Of a stretch of 64,000 nt of DNA, positions 53,569 through 63,447 are shown one piece after another; positions within the stretch are counted from its first letter, which is position 1, and each line of letters opens with the position of its first letter. The notes under the pieces are model-generated. The model was not told where the DNA came from and did no database searches. It saw nothing but the letters and a program-made list of their open reading frames with translations. Made by a program: the position numbers and the translations under genes. Location of the stretch: the NCBI RefSeq assembly GCF_013415845.1, contig NZ_CP058907.1:620001-684000 (forward strand), given 5' to 3'. Source of the stretch: Rhodopseudomonas palustris (GTDB taxonomy: Bacteria; Pseudomonadota; Alphaproteobacteria; Rhizobiales; Xanthobacteraceae).

Positions 53569-54171
53569 ATGGCCGGTGCCGCAGGCCCCGAGATCGAACG
53601 TCTGATTCAGTTGCTGGCGCGGCTACCCGGATTGGGGCCGCGCTCGGCGCGCCGCGCCGCGCTGCATTTGATCAAGAAGCGCGACGCGCTGATGGCGCCG
53701 CTCGCCTCCGCCCTGCAGGTTGCGATCGACAAGATCGAAGTGTGCAGCACCTGCGGCAACATCGATTCACAAAACCCGTGCACGGTGTGCACCGATCCGC
53801 GACGGGATTCCTCGATCATCGTGGTGGTGGCTGACGTTGCGGATTTGTGGGCACTCGAACGCGCCTCTGCCACAAACGGCCGGTACCACGTTCTGGGAGC
53901 GACGCTCTCGCCGCTCGACGGCGTCGGCCCCGAAGATCTGACGATCGACGCGTTGGTGAAGCGTGCACATGACCCCGGCGTTGCCGAGATCATCCTGGCG
54001 CTCAACGCCACCGTCGATGGCCAGACCACCGCACATTACGTCACCGACCTCTTGCAGGACGCCAACGTCAAGGTGACCCGGCTCGCTCACGGCGTGCCGG
54101 TCGGTGGCGAACTCGACTATCTCGACGAAGGTACGCTGTCGGCGGCGATGCGACAGCGCACCTTGTTCTGA
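53569..54171 (+). CDS. recR: recombination mediator RecR
   Basis: A 200-residue RecR. An N-terminal helix-hairpin-helix ([17 protein letters not shown]) precedes the zinc finger C59, C62, C71, C74. The Toprim domain is [15 protein letters not shown] and the C-terminal block [22 protein letters not shown]. With RecF/RecO it loads RecA at gaps. GGAG precedes the ATG. It lies 97 nt after ybaB. Confidence 0.96.
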   Translation: MAGAAGPEIERLIQLLARLPGLGPRSARRAALHLIKKRDALMAPLASALQVAIDKIEVCSTCGNIDSQNPCTVCTDPRRDSSIIVVVADVADLWALERASATNGRYHVLGATLSPLDGVGPEDLTIDALVKRAHDPGVAEIILALNATVDGQTTAHYVTDLLQDANVKVTRLAHGVPVGGELDYLDEGTLSAAMRQRTLF

Positions 54172-54190
54172 CCCAACCGGATTGGACCTG

Positions 54191-54619
54191 ATGACTCAGC
54201 CACGCTTGACGCTCTCGACGATTGCCGCGCTCGCCCTGACGCTCGTTGCCTCCGGGGTGTCCGCGCAAGATTCGCCGCAGGGTGCGACGCAGGCAGCGCT
54301 GCCGAAGCCGACCGCGCTGCGGGTGGGCGACATTCTCAGCGGCGAGCTGAATGCGTTGAAGACGCGGGCCAAGGGCACAAAGGGCCCGGTGTATCAGCTC
54401 GTCAGCGATCCGCGCCGGTTGCCGGCACCGTCCGGGCTGTGCAACCTCGAGAATGGCCCGGAGACCTTCCAGATTGTCCCCGCCGACGATGCCCAGGCGG
54501 CGCAGCTCAAGTCACACCGCGGCAAGCAGGTGGCGCTGAAGGTCAGCTCGGTAGCGTGCGCCAACGAGCCCGGCCAGATGAGCGAGGCGGTGGTGACGAA
54601 ATGGAGTCTGGTGAAGTAA
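54191..54619 (+). CDS. small secreted protein of unknown function
   Basis: A 142-residue protein with a signal peptide (MTQPRLTLSTIAALALTLVA, cleavage near VSA at 23-25). The mature part has two cysteines (near 86 and 125) that could pair, and ends TKWSLVK. It has basic and beta-rich segments (PVYQLVSDPRRLPAPSGLCNL). The ATG at 54191 has a weak RBS; the frame is open further upstream into recR. It lies 19 nt after recR, so it may be co-transcribed. No family recognised. Confidence 0.7.
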   Translation: MTQPRLTLSTIAALALTLVASGVSAQDSPQGATQAALPKPTALRVGDILSGELNALKTRAKGTKGPVYQLVSDPRRLPAPSGLCNLENGPETFQIVPADDAQAAQLKSHRGKQVALKVSSVACANEPGQMSEAVVTKWSLVK

Positions 54620-54659
54620 GCGACGGGCTCTCGTCGGCGTTGCGAGGAGCGGGCGGCGC

Positions 54660-56039
54660 CTAAACCTTCACCGGTCCGAGCGCGGCGAAATGGCCGCGGC
54701 GTTGCAGCCACGCCAGCAGCACCAAGCTCGGCGCCGCGACCGCAACGCTGATGGTGAAGAACGCCGGCCAGCCGGTGGCCTGCGCGACGTATCCGGCGCT
54801 CGCGGACAGGTAGGTGCGGCCGACGGCGGCGAGGGCGGTGAGCAGCGCGTATTGCGTCGCAGTGTGCAGCGGGTTCTGGCACAGCGCCGACAGGTAGGCG
54901 ACGAAGATCACGGTGCCGATCGCGCCGGTGAAATTTTCCACCGAGATCGCCAGCGCCAGCGCCCATTGGTTGACGCCGACGGTCGACAGCCAGGCGAACG
55001 CCAGATTCGACACCGCCTGCAGCACCGCACCGATCCATAGGCTCGCCACCAGCGAATAGCGCCGCGCCAGATAGCCGCCGGCGAAGCCGCCGATCAGCGT
55101 CGCCGCCAGCCCGACGCCCTTCACGATTGCCGCATAATCATTGCGCGAATAGCCGAGATCGATCACGAACGGCGCCGTCATGGTGCCGGAAAATGCATCG
55201 GTGAACTTGAACAGCACCACGAAGGAGAGAGCGGTGAGCGCGTCCTTGCGGGTGAGAAATTCGGTGAACGCCCCCAGAGCGGCGTGGATCACCCGCTTCA
55301 ATGCGCTCTCGCCGCTGGTCGCCGCTTCGGCGCGGCGCGACTGTTCCGGCTCGGTGGCGAGCAGCGCGGTGACGGTGCCGATCAGCACCATCGCGGCCAT
55401 CGTCACATAGCCCCACATCCATGCGGTGGTTCGGGTCAGTCCGGTACTTTCATAAGCGCTGACCAGGAACAGCACGCCGGCGGTGGAGATCAACATGCCG
55501 ATGCGGTAGGCAGCCACGTAGGACGCCATGCCGGCAGCCTGCTCCTCTTCCGGCAGGCTCTCGACCCGGAACGCGTCGACCACGATGTCCTGGGTCGCCG
55601 AGGCGGTGGCGACCAGCAGCGCGCCGATTGCCACATACAGCGGCGACTTCGCCGGATCGGTGAGCGCCAGCAGCAGGATCGCGGCGATCAGCAGCAGTTG
55701 GACGAACACCAGCCAGCCGCGGCGGCGTCCGAATGCTCTGGTGAACAGCGGCACGTGCAGCGCATCGACCAGCGGCGCCCAGATGAACTTCAGCGTGTAG
55801 GGCGTGCCGACCAGCGCGAACAACCCGATCGTGCCGAGGTCGACGCCGGACTCCCGCATCCATACCAATAGGGTCGAGCCGGACAGCGCCAGCGGCAGCC
55901 CCGACGAGAACCCGAGGAACAGCACCACCAGCACCCGCGGCTGCAAGTACACCGCCATCGCCTCGCGCCAGCTCGGCTTGGTGGAGATCTGCGGAGCGGC
56001 GGGATCGGCCTCTGGCAGGCCGGCAGTAGGGCTGGTCAT
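54660..56039 (-). CDS. ampG: AmpG-like MFS muropeptide permease
   Basis: A 459-residue, 12-14 helix MFS protein. FLGFSSGLPLALSGSTLLVWMRESGVDLGTIG-type opening, PYTLKFIWAPLVDALH and ASATQDIVVDAFRVE are AmpG-family motifs. AmpG imports anhydro-muropeptides for cell-wall recycling and can feed beta-lactamase induction. No ampC or ampR gene is close. It is co-oriented with rmuC upstream (68-nt gap) and convergent with the recR-side secreted gene. Confidence 0.9.
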   Translation of the reverse strand: MTSPTAGLPEADPAAPQISTKPSWREAMAVYLQPRVLVVLFLGFSSGLPLALSGSTLLVWMRESGVDLGTIGLFALVGTPYTLKFIWAPLVDALHVPLFTRAFGRRRGWLVFVQLLLIAAILLLALTDPAKSPLYVAIGALLVATASATQDIVVDAFRVESLPEEEQAAGMASYVAAYRIGMLISTAGVLFLVSAYESTGLTRTTAWMWGYVTMAAMVLIGTVTALLATEPEQSRRAEAATSGESALKRVIHAALGAFTEFLTRKDALTALSFVVLFKFTDAFSGTMTAPFVIDLGYSRNDYAAIVKGVGLAATLIGGFAGGYLARRYSLVASLWIGAVLQAVSNLAFAWLSTVGVNQWALALAISVENFTGAIGTVIFVAYLSALCQNPLHTATQYALLTALAAVGRTYLSASAGYVAQATGWPAFFTISVAVAAPSLVLLAWLQRRGHFAALGPVKV

Positions 56040-56107
56040 GGGATGAACCTATCCGATTCGGCGACACCGGGCGGACGGCCCGGCGGTCGCGGCCCGAGCG
56101 GGCTGCG

Positions 56108-57310
56108 TCAGCTCCGCGTCATTTCATCGATCCGGAAACTCGCTGCGGCGAACAGATCGGCGCGATCCGGCGCCAATGGGGCTTCGGGGGCAGGTGCTGA
56201 TGCCGTCCCGGCGGCTTGGTCGGTGAAGTCCAGCTCCTCGATCCGAGCGGCGCGGCGCTCGATCTTGTCGGCGGAGATCAGGATCTGGCGGACGTCGTCC
56301 GTGACCTGGCCGAAATGGGTCTGCAGTTTGGTGACGCGCTCGCGCAGCCGAGCCAGATCGTCGCCAAGACTGAGCACCTCGGTGCGGATCTGGTCGGCGG
56401 CGTCCCGCATCCGAGCGTCTTTGAGGATCTGCTGCATCACCTGGATCGCCAGCATCAGCAGAGACGGCGACACCAGCACGACGCGAGCCCGGTAGGCTTT
56501 CTGAATGACGTCGTCGAAGCCTTCGTGGATTTCCGCATAGACCGACTCCGACGGGACGAACATCAGCGCGGTGTCCTGGGTCTCGCCGGGGATCAGGTAT
56601 TTCGACGCGATATCGTCGACATGGCGCATCACGTCGGTGCGTAGCCGCTGCGAGGCCGCTTTCTTGGCTTCCTCGGTGGTCGCTTCGCGCAGCGCGGTGA
56701 CCGCTTCGAGCGGGAACTTGGCGTCGATGCACAGCGGCGGCTGATTCGGCATCAGCACCACGCAGTCTGGCCGTTTGCCGGTCGACAGCGTGTACTGGAA
56801 CGCGAACGAGCCTTTCGGCAGCCCGTCCTGCACGATCGTCTCCATCCGCGCCTGGCCGAAGGCGCCGCGGGCCTGCTTGTTGGCGAGCACGTCGCGGAGC
56901 GTCGTCACCTGGTCGGTCAGCTCGGTGAGGTTGTCGTGGGCACGGTCGATGATGCCGAGCCGCTCGTGCAGCGCCTGCAGGCTCTGCATGGTGTATCGGG
57001 TCGACTGGGTCAGCGACTGGCCGAACCGGTGGGTGACGCTGTCGAGCCGTTCGCTCATCGCCCGCGCCATCTCGGCCTGGCGGCCGGCGAGTGCCCGGCC
57101 CATCGCATCGACCCGGCCGTTGGCCTCGTGCTGAGCCCGCATCAAAAGCGCCAGTCGTTGATCGATTTCCGCGGTCCGCCGCGTGGCGCTGCCACGGGCG
57201 ATCAGCACGACGATGGTCGTCAGCAGGACCAGCGCCAGGGCGGCGAAAACGGCGGCGGCCATGCCGATGTTGACCGGCAGATCGCCGAGCCTGAACAGAA
57301 TCTGGTCCAT
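56108..57310 (-). CDS. rmuC: RmuC-family DNA recombination protein
   Basis: A 400-residue protein with one N-terminal membrane helix (about 15-38), then a coiled coil (about 45-140), then the RmuC endonuclease-like domain: CIDAKFPLEAVTAL (Asp and Lys of a PD-(D/E)XK-like site) and TALMFVPSESVYAEIHE. RmuC limits inversions at short inverted repeats in E. coli. The ATG at 57310 (MDQILFRLGD) matches the family start; ATG 57340 is an alternative. It is divergent from def across 149 nt. Confidence 0.9.
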   Translation of the reverse strand: MDQILFRLGDLPVNIGMAAAVFAALALVLLTTIVVLIARGSATRRTAEIDQRLALLMRAQHEANGRVDAMGRALAGRQAEMARAMSERLDSVTHRFGQSLTQSTRYTMQSLQALHERLGIIDRAHDNLTELTDQVTTLRDVLANKQARGAFGQARMETIVQDGLPKGSFAFQYTLSTGKRPDCVVLMPNQPPLCIDAKFPLEAVTALREATTEEAKKAASQRLRTDVMRHVDDIASKYLIPGETQDTALMFVPSESVYAEIHEGFDDVIQKAYRARVVLVSPSLLMLAIQVMQQILKDARMRDAADQIRTEVLSLGDDLARLRERVTKLQTHFGQVTDDVRQILISADKIERRAARIEELDFTDQAAGTASAPAPEAPLAPDRADLFAAASFRIDEMTRS

Positions 57311-57459
57311 CGCCGCCGGTGTAGCAGATTGCACAGCCATCAAGAACGAAGATAGAACATGACGCTGAACAGACCTTTAAGGCGAGCCGCGCCGAAAGTG
57401 GCAGAAGCTCCGGTCGGTCCCGGATTGACCGCAACGTCGGCGCCGCTTAAATCGCCGCC

Positions 57460-57987
57460 ATGGCCCTACGCGAAATCATCATTCTGCCCGACAAACGGCT
57501 GCGCGAGATCTCCAAGCCCGTCACCGAGGTGACGACCGAGATCCGCAAACTCGCCGACGACATGTTCGAGAGCATGTACGAGGCCCCCGGGATCGGACTG
57601 GCGGCGATCCAGATCGCCGAGCCGGTGCGGCTGATCACGATGGACATCGTTCGCAAGGAGGGCGACGGCAAGAGCGATCCGCGCGCCTTCATCAATCCTG
57701 AGATCGTCGGCGCGTCCTCGGAGATGAACGTTTACGAGGAAGGCTGCCTCTCGATCCCGGAATACTATGCCGAGGTCGAGCGCCCGAAGACGGTGCGGAT
57801 CCGCTACACCGATCTCGACGGCAACGTGAAGGAAGAGGACGCCGACGGCCTGTTCGCGACCTGCATCCAGCACGAGATCGATCATCTCAACGGCGTGCTG
57901 TTCGTCGATCACCTGTCGAAGCTGAAACGCGCGATGGTGATCCGCAAGTTCGAGAAGGCTGCCAAGCGCGGCATCAAGTACGTCTGA
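57460..57987 (+). CDS. def: peptide deformylase
   Basis: A 175-residue metalloenzyme that removes the N-formyl group from new proteins. Motif 1 GIGLAAIQ (44-51), motif 2 EGCLS with metal ligand C96, and motif 3 QHEIDH (137-142) are intact. Length is typical of type I deformylases. It is followed 78 nt later by fmt, which adds the formyl group to initiator tRNA, and then truA. Confidence 0.97.
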   Translation: MALREIIILPDKRLREISKPVTEVTTEIRKLADDMFESMYEAPGIGLAAIQIAEPVRLITMDIVRKEGDGKSDPRAFINPEIVGASSEMNVYEEGCLSIPEYYAEVERPKTVRIRYTDLDGNVKEEDADGLFATCIQHEIDHLNGVLFVDHLSKLKRAMVIRKFEKAAKRGIKYV

Positions 57988-58065
57988 GCGCTCGCGAAGG
58001 TGATCGGCCGGCGCGTTGCGACGCTCGGCCCTCCGTCGCCCAGACCTGTCCGGGACCTTCACGCC

Positions 58066-58998
58066 ATGCCGCTTCGCCTCGTCTTCATGGGAACGCCCGA
58101 GTTCGCGGTACCGACGCTGCTGGCGCTGGCGGCTCATGGCCACGACATCGCCGCGGTTTATACGCGCGAGCCGAAGCCTGCCGGTCGGGGCATGAAGCTG
58201 CAGGAGACGCCGGTGGCGCTCGCCGCGCACCGGTTGCAGGCGCCCGTGCTGACGCCGAAGACGCTACGCACCGATGAAGCACTGGCGAATTTTCGCGCCC
58301 ACGAGGCGGATGCGGCCGTCGTCGTCGCTTATGGCATGATCCTGCCACAGGCGATTCTCGATGCCCCCGAGCTCGGCTGCTACAATTTGCACGGTTCGCT
58401 GCTGCCGCGCTGGCGCGGCGCCGCGCCGCTCAATCGCGCCATCATGGCCGGCGACGCCGAGACCGGCGTGATGGTGATGAAAATGGACGCCGGGCTGGAC
58501 ACCGGCGATGTCGCGATGGCCGAGCGCATCGCCATTACCGATGCCATGACGGTCACGGACGTGCACGATCAGCTTGCCAGGCTCGGTGCCGATCTGATGG
58601 TGCGGGCGATGGCGGCGCTGGAGCGCGGCGGGCTGCAGCTCACCAAACAGAGCGAAGACGGCGTCACTTACGCGGCCAAGATCGACAAGGCCGAAGCCAA
58701 GATCGACTTCGCCAAGCCGACGCGGGCGGTGCTGCGCCACATCCACGGCCTGTCGCCGTTTCCGGGGGCGTGGTGCGAACTGCCGATCGAAGGTCAGCCG
58801 GTGCGGATCAAGGTGCTACGCTGCGCGATCGCGGACGGGCGTGGGGAGCCCGGCGAGGTGATCGGCGACCATCTCACCATCGCCTGTGGTGATGGGGCGA
58901 TCCGGGTGTCGCAGCTGCAGCGCGCCGGCAAGCAGCCGATGACCGCCGAAGAATTTCTGCGCGGCACGCCGATCGCGAAGGGTGTGCGGGTGGGTTAG
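58066..58998 (+). CDS. fmt: methionyl-tRNA formyltransferase
   Basis: A 310-residue enzyme. MGTPEFAVPTL begins the Rossmann-like domain, followed by the catalytic/formyl-THF block NLHGSLLPRWRGAAP, and the D in MDAGLDTGDV. The C-terminal OB-like tRNA-binding domain is present (RHIHGLSPFPGAWCEL). The ATG at 58066 (MPLRLVFMGTPEF) is chosen over the open frame from 58000. It pairs functionally with def directly upstream. Confidence 0.96.
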   Translation: MPLRLVFMGTPEFAVPTLLALAAHGHDIAAVYTREPKPAGRGMKLQETPVALAAHRLQAPVLTPKTLRTDEALANFRAHEADAAVVVAYGMILPQAILDAPELGCYNLHGSLLPRWRGAAPLNRAIMAGDAETGVMVMKMDAGLDTGDVAMAERIAITDAMTVTDVHDQLARLGADLMVRAMAALERGGLQLTKQSEDGVTYAAKIDKAEAKIDFAKPTRAVLRHIHGLSPFPGAWCELPIEGQPVRIKVLRCAIADGRGEPGEVIGDHLTIACGDGAIRVSQLQRAGKQPMTAEEFLRGTPIAKGVRVG

Positions 58999-59040
58999 GG
59001 CTGAGGCGCAGCCTGAGCCTGAGCGCCACCCCACCTTCGG

Positions 59041-59145
59041 TCGTCACCACCCGCGAAAGCGGGTGGCCCAGTATCCCAGAGCGTTCGTGATCTGTTACTG
59101 ACGTTCTGCAATACTGGGTCGCCCGGTCGAGCCGGGCGATGACGA
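59041..59145. repeat. palindromic intergenic repeat, family B copy 1
   Basis: The left end, TCGTCACCACCCGC-GAAA-GCGGGTGG, is followed by CCCAGTATCCCAGA. The right half is AATACTGGGTCGCCCGGTCGAGCCGGGCGATGACGAC. CCCAGTAT and ATACTGGG are mirrored, as are GTCGTCA and TGACGAC. The whole lies in the fmt-truA gap. A half-copy occurs at 62683-62722. Confidence 0.7.
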
Positions 59146-59184
59146 CAGAATTCGGGGCTACGCCGCGCCCTAAAGATGAGTCGC

Positions 59185-59922
59185 ATGCCCCGCTACAAAC
59201 TCACCATCGAATATGACGGCGCGCCGTTTTGTGGCTGGCAGTTGCAGCCGGCACTGCCGTCGGTGCAGGGCGCGCTGGAGGTTGCGGCGCTGGCGACCTG
59301 CGGCGAGGCGGTGCGGGTCCACGGCGCCGGCCGCACCGACGCCGGCGTGCATGCGCTGGGTCAGGTCGCGCATGTCGATATTCCGAAGCCGTTCCGCGCC
59401 GACAAGCTCCGCGACGCGCTGAATGCCCATCTGCGCCCCAACCCGGTGGCGGTGCTGGCAGCCGAGATCGTACCCGACACGTTCGAGGCGCGGTTCTCGG
59501 CCGTGAGGCGGCACTATCGCTACCGCATCGCCAACCGCCGCTCCAATCTGGCGCTCGACCTCGGCAAGGTGTGGCGGGTGCCAAAGCAGCTCGACACCGA
59601 TGCGATGCACCGTGCCGCGCAGGTGCTGATCGGCAAGCACGACTTCACCACATTCCGCGACACCGAGTGTCAGGCCGCCTCGCCTGAAAAGACGCTCGAC
59701 GTGCTCGACGTGGTTCGCGACGGCGATGCGGTCGATATCATCACCAACGCGCGCTCCTATCTGCACAGCCAGGTCCGCTCGATGGTCGGCTCGCTGGTGT
59801 GGGTCGGCGAAGGCCGCTGGACCGCCGACGATCTCGCCGCCGCGCTCGCCGCGCGTCGCCGCTCTGCCTGCGGCCCAGTCGCGCCGCCGGAAGGGTTGTA
59901 TCTGATGCAGGTGGATTACTGA
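59185..59922 (+). CDS. truA: tRNA pseudouridine(38-40) synthase
   Basis: A 245-residue pseudouridine synthase acting on positions 38-40 of tRNA anticodon arms. The catalytic Asp is D52 in [26 protein letters not shown] and [18 protein letters not shown] strands match TruA, with the late block [14 protein letters not shown] seen here as [14 protein letters not shown]. The ATG at 59185 fits the family; ATG 59176 is also in frame. It follows fmt after a palindromic repeat. Confidence 0.95.
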   Translation: MPRYKLTIEYDGAPFCGWQLQPALPSVQGALEVAALATCGEAVRVHGAGRTDAGVHALGQVAHVDIPKPFRADKLRDALNAHLRPNPVAVLAAEIVPDTFEARFSAVRRHYRYRIANRRSNLALDLGKVWRVPKQLDTDAMHRAAQVLIGKHDFTTFRDTECQAASPEKTLDVLDVVRDGDAVDIITNARSYLHSQVRSMVGSLVWVGEGRWTADDLAAALAARRRSACGPVAPPEGLYLMQVDY

Positions 59923-59932
59923 GCGGCGCGGC

Positions 59933-60053
59933 CGTCATTCCGGGGCGCGCGTGAAACGCGCGAACCCGGAATCCCGATGTTGTCGCGAATTCAGTGGTGC
60001 CCTGAATCTCGGGATTCCGGTTTCGCGAGCTGTGCTCGCGCCCCGGAATGACG
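59933..60053. repeat. palindromic intergenic repeat, family A copy 3
   Basis: CGTCATTCCGGGGCGCGCGT at left mirrors CGCGCCCCGGAATGACG at right. The inner half-sites CCGGAATCCCGA and TCGGGATTCCGG are also inverted, giving two nested stems. It lies between the convergent truA and dapE genes and can form hairpins on both transcripts. Confidence 0.8.
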
Positions 60054-60060
60054 GGGAGAG

Positions 60061-61224
60061 TCAGGCGAAATATCTCTGCAGCACGCCGCGGTAGATCGCG
60101 GTGAGTTTGTCGAGGTCGCTGACCGGCGTGCGCTCGTCGATCTGGTGCATGGTCTGGCCGACCAAGCCGAATTCGACCACCTGGCAATATTTCGCGATGA
60201 AGCGAGCGTCGGATGTGCCGCCGCCGGTGTTGAGCTCGGGCGTGCGTCCGGTGACCTCGGCGATCGCGGCGCCGACCAGATCGGTGAAGGCGCCGGGCTT
60301 GGTGACGAACACATCGGCGTTCGACGGCAGCCATTCGATGTGGGCGCGGATGCGGTTGCCACACGCCGCAGCCAGCCGCTGCTCGACCAGTGCCTTCAGC
60401 GTTTCCTGAGTGTGGTGATCGTTGAAGCGGATGTTGAATTTGGCGCGCGCTTGCGCCGGGATCACGTTGGTGGCCGGATTGCCGACATCGACCGAGGTGA
60501 ATTCCAGGTTGGACGGCTGGAATTGCGCCGAGCCGTGATCGAGCGGCTCGTCGTTCAGCGTGGTGATCAGCCGGGCGATATCCGGCACCGGATTGGCGGC
60601 GCGGTGCGGATAGGCGACGTGGCCCTGCACACCGTCGACGATCAGCACGCCGGATTGCGAGCCGCGCCGGCCGATCTTGATGGTGTCGCCGATCGTCTCG
60701 ACATTGCTCGGCTCACCGACGATGCAGTGATCGAATTGCTCGCCGCGCTCGGCGGCCCATTGCAGCAGCTTGACGGTGCCGTTGACCGCGACGTCTTCCT
60801 CGTCGCCGGTGATCAGGAACGAGATCGAGCCCTTGGGTTGGCCGCCGGTCGCCGCCAGGTAGTCCAGCGTCGCTGCGACCGCGCAGGCGATACCACCTTT
60901 CATGTCGACCGCACCGCGGCCGTACAGCAGGCCGTCCGCAACGTCGCCGGCGAACGCGCCGTGGGTCCAGGCACTGGCATCGCCCGGCGGCACCACGTCG
61001 GTGTGCCCGGCGAAGCAAAGATGCGGCGCGCCGTCGCCGATCCGCGCATACAGATTGTCGATGTCGGCGGTGCCCGGCTCCGAGAAGGTGACGCGATGCA
61101 CCGTGAAGCCCGCCCCCTTGAGCAGCGTCTCCAGCACGTCGAGTGCGCCGGCGTCCGCCGGAGTCACGGACGGGCAGCGCAGCAGGTTTTGGGCGATCGA
61201 AAGCGCAGTCGGAGTCGAGGTCAT
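60061..61224 (-). CDS. dapE: succinyl-diaminopimelate desuccinylase
   Basis: A 387-residue M20 metallopeptidase-family enzyme of lysine/diaminopimelate synthesis. Metal ligands H74 ([12 protein letters not shown]) and D107 ([11 protein letters not shown]) and the catalytic glutamate in TGDEED (142-143) are present, followed by the dimerisation lid domain and [11 protein letters not shown]. Its ATG shares one base with the DUF805 stop (TGATG), and dapD lies just beyond. Together dapD and dapE mark the succinylase route. Confidence 0.96.
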   Translation of the reverse strand: MTSTPTALSIAQNLLRCPSVTPADAGALDVLETLLKGAGFTVHRVTFSEPGTADIDNLYARIGDGAPHLCFAGHTDVVPPGDASAWTHGAFAGDVADGLLYGRGAVDMKGGIACAVAATLDYLAATGGQPKGSISFLITGDEEDVAVNGTVKLLQWAAERGEQFDHCIVGEPSNVETIGDTIKIGRRGSQSGVLIVDGVQGHVAYPHRAANPVPDIARLITTLNDEPLDHGSAQFQPSNLEFTSVDVGNPATNVIPAQARAKFNIRFNDHHTQETLKALVEQRLAAACGNRIRAHIEWLPSNADVFVTKPGAFTDLVGAAIAEVTGRTPELNTGGGTSDARFIAKYCQVVEFGLVGQTMHQIDERTPVSDLDKLTAIYRGVLQRYFA

Positions 61225-61697
61225 CAGGTCAGCGTGCCTTGCGGCTCCAACGGGTCGGGGCCGTATTGGTTAGGACCGGGGGTACCGCGCAGGCAGCCGA
61301 GTTCGACGAAGCCCCAGATCGCGATGCCGAGCCCGATCAGCGCCAGCACGAGGCTGACGGGGCTGTCCTCCATGGTCTGATTTGAGCCACCAAGCAGGCT
61401 CGGGCCGAACCAGAACAGCAGGATCCACCAACCGCTCTTATCGCGGTCGTGCAGCCGTTTGACGCCGGTGGCCAGGCCCGACCAGGTGCCGGCAAGGCCG
61501 AGTGCAATCGCGATCAGCCAGATCAGTATTGCGCCGCCGGCGAAGCGGAATAGCTGGTCGGGATCGATGCCGCCGAGCCAAGTGATGGCGAGCACGGTGA
61601 ACACCATCCAGGCGGCGACGTAGATCAGTCCGACCAACCAGTATTTGGCGCGGTTGATGCGACCTCGAAAGCTGAAGAACAGCGTGGTCCAGTCCAT
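61224..61697 (-). CDS. DUF805 small membrane protein
   Basis: A 157-residue inner-membrane protein with about four helices. [21 protein letters not shown] is the DUF805 opening with the conserved FRGRINRxxYW, and [14 protein letters not shown] is the second family signature. Function is unknown. It is inserted between dapD (18 nt after it) and dapE (1-nt overlap), an order conserved in relatives, so it is co-expressed with lysine synthesis. Confidence 0.92.
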   Translation of the reverse strand: MDWTTLFFSFRGRINRAKYWLVGLIYVAAWMVFTVLAITWLGGIDPDQLFRFAGGAILIWLIAIALGLAGTWSGLATGVKRLHDRDKSGWWILLFWFGPSLLGGSNQTMEDSPVSLVLALIGLGIAIWGFVELGCLRGTPGPNQYGPDPLEPQGTLT

Positions 61698-61715
61698 CCG
61701 CGCCTCCTCTGGGGA

Positions 61716-62561
61716 TCAGTCTCGCAGCAATTCGTTGATCGAGGTCTTGGAACGGGTGCGCTCGTCGACGCGCTTGACGATCACCGCGCAGGCGGTGGCC
61801 GGGCCGGGGGCGCCGTTCTTCATCGGCTTGCCGGGCAGGGTGCCGGGCACCAGCACGGCATATTCCGGCACTTCGCCAACGAAGACTTCGCCGGTCTCTC
61901 GGTCGACGATCTTGGTCGACGCACCGAGGAAAACCCCCATCGCCAGCACAGCACCCTTGCGGACGATCACGCCCTCGGCGACCTCGGAGCGCGCGCCGAT
62001 GAAGCAGTCATCCTCGATGATCACCGGTCCGGCCTGCAGCGGCTCGAGTACCCCGCCGATGCCGGCGCCGCCGGAAATGTGCACGCGCTTACCGATCTGG
62101 GCGCAGGAGCCAACGGTCGCCCAGGTGTCGACCATGGTGCTTTCATCGACGTAAGCGCCGAGATTGACGAACGACGGCATCAGCACTGCGTTCTTGGCGA
62201 TAAAGGCAGAGCGGCGCACGATCGCGCCCGGCACCGCGCGGAAGCCGGCTTCGCGGAAGCGGTTCTCACCCCAACCCTCGAACTTCGACGGCACCTTGTC
62301 CCACCAGTTGGCACCGCCCGGCCCGCCGGCGATCACGCCCATGTCGTTGAGCCGGAACGACAGCAGCACCGCCTTCTTCAGCCACTGATTGACTGTCCAA
62401 GCGCCGGAGGCATCACGCTGCGCGACCCGCACCTTGCCCTGGTCGAGCAGATCGAGTGAGTCCTCAACGGCCTGACGGATCTCGCCCTGCGTCGCCGCGG
62501 TGACGGTGTCGCGCGCGTCGAAAGCGGCGTTGATGGTAGATTCCAGGGCGGTGAGCGGCAT
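61716..62561 (-). CDS. dapD: tetrahydrodipicolinate N-succinyltransferase
   Basis: A 281-residue left-handed beta-helix acyltransferase. An N-terminal helical domain is followed by hexapeptide repeats ([57 protein letters not shown]). It converts tetrahydrodipicolinate and succinyl-CoA to the succinylated intermediate, the step before dapE. The ATG at 62561 (MPLTALE) has AAGGA 7 nt upstream. The longer frame to 62636 is not needed. Confidence 0.96.
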   Translation of the reverse strand: MPLTALESTINAAFDARDTVTAATQGEIRQAVEDSLDLLDQGKVRVAQRDASGAWTVNQWLKKAVLLSFRLNDMGVIAGGPGGANWWDKVPSKFEGWGENRFREAGFRAVPGAIVRRSAFIAKNAVLMPSFVNLGAYVDESTMVDTWATVGSCAQIGKRVHISGGAGIGGVLEPLQAGPVIIEDDCFIGARSEVAEGVIVRKGAVLAMGVFLGASTKIVDRETGEVFVGEVPEYAVLVPGTLPGKPMKNGAPGPATACAVIVKRVDERTRSKTSINELLRD

Positions 62562-62682
62562 CGACGGGTCCTTGGGAAGGCTGATTTCAGGGAGAGTTTT
62601 GCGGAGTGTTGTCCGGATTCGACCAGAGAGAGTCAAGGCTGGGCGAGGGGCGCTGAAGTGGGGGGCGGCAATCGCAGACGCT

Positions 62683-62722
62683 CTGGAATACTGGGGCGCC
62701 CGTCTGCGTGCGCGATGACGTC
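62683..62722. repeat. palindromic intergenic repeat, family B half-copy
   Basis: The sequence GGAATACTGGGGCGCCCG (from 62685), then TCTGCGTGCGCGATGACGTC, matches the right half of the element at 59041-59145. The left half is absent. It lies between the dapD start and the convergent-side HAD gene end. Confidence 0.55.
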
Positions 62723-62745
62723 TTTCTTTGGGGAGGCTCGCCGCC

Positions 62746-63447
62746 CTACTTCGCGGGGCTCAGCTTCCCCAAAAACCCCGTCAGATCGTCGGTCACGTGA
62801 TCGACGTGGGCGGCGTCGCGGCCTTCGAGCTCCCAGTCTTCGCGCACCACGTCCTGGCTGTCGTCAGGCACCACCAGCACCGTGGTCATGCCGAGCTGGT
62901 GCGGTACGGTGAGGTTGCGGGCGAGGTCTTCGAACATCGCGGCGCGGGCCGGGTCGACGCCGTGGCGGTCGAGAAAGCGGCGGTAGGTCTGCGGTGCCGG
63001 CTTCGGCTCGAGCTCAGCGGCGATGATGTCGAACACCGCTTCAAAATGATGACCGATGCCGAGCCGCTCCAGCACCTTGCCGGCGTGCGCGGTCGAGCCG
63101 TTGGTCAGGATCAGCTTGCGGCCTGGCAGTCGCTCGATGGCATCGCCCATCGCCGGATTCGGCAGCAGCGGCGAATGGTCGATCGCGTGGACGTAAGCTA
63201 GGTAGTCGTCGGCGTGGACGCCGTGCTCGGTCATCATCCCGCGCATCGTGGTGCCGTAGCGCTTGTAGTAGTCCTTCTGGATGCGGAAGGCTTCTTCCGG
63301 CGGCACTTTCAGCCAATCGGAGACGAAGTCGCGAATCCGCGCATCGACCTGCTGCCACAGATTGAGATGATGCGGGTACAGCGTGTTGTCGAGATCGAAC
63401 ACCCAGGTCTCAACGTGATCGAAGCCGCGCTTGCCGAGCTGCATCAT
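62746..63447 (-). CDS. HAD-superfamily pyrimidine 5'-nucleotidase-like phosphatase
   Basis: A 233-residue HAD hydrolase. The nucleophile motif is [11 protein letters not shown] (DxD), followed by a helical cap, motif II LTNGS, a Lys (HAGKVLE) and motif [11 protein letters not shown]. The YP-H-NLW opening matches the yeast Sdt1/YjjG pyrimidine nucleotidase branch; substrate is inferred. Tandem ATGs at 63447/63444; the start overlaps the stop of the DUF1036 gene (ATGA). Confidence 0.9.
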   Translation of the reverse strand: MMQLGKRGFDHVETWVFDLDNTLYPHHLNLWQQVDARIRDFVSDWLKVPPEEAFRIQKDYYKRYGTTMRGMMTEHGVHADDYLAYVHAIDHSPLLPNPAMGDAIERLPGRKLILTNGSTAHAGKVLERLGIGHHFEAVFDIIAAELEPKPAPQTYRRFLDRHGVDPARAAMFEDLARNLTVPHQLGMTTVLVVPDDSQDVVREDWELEGRDAAHVDHVTDDLTGFLGKLSPAK

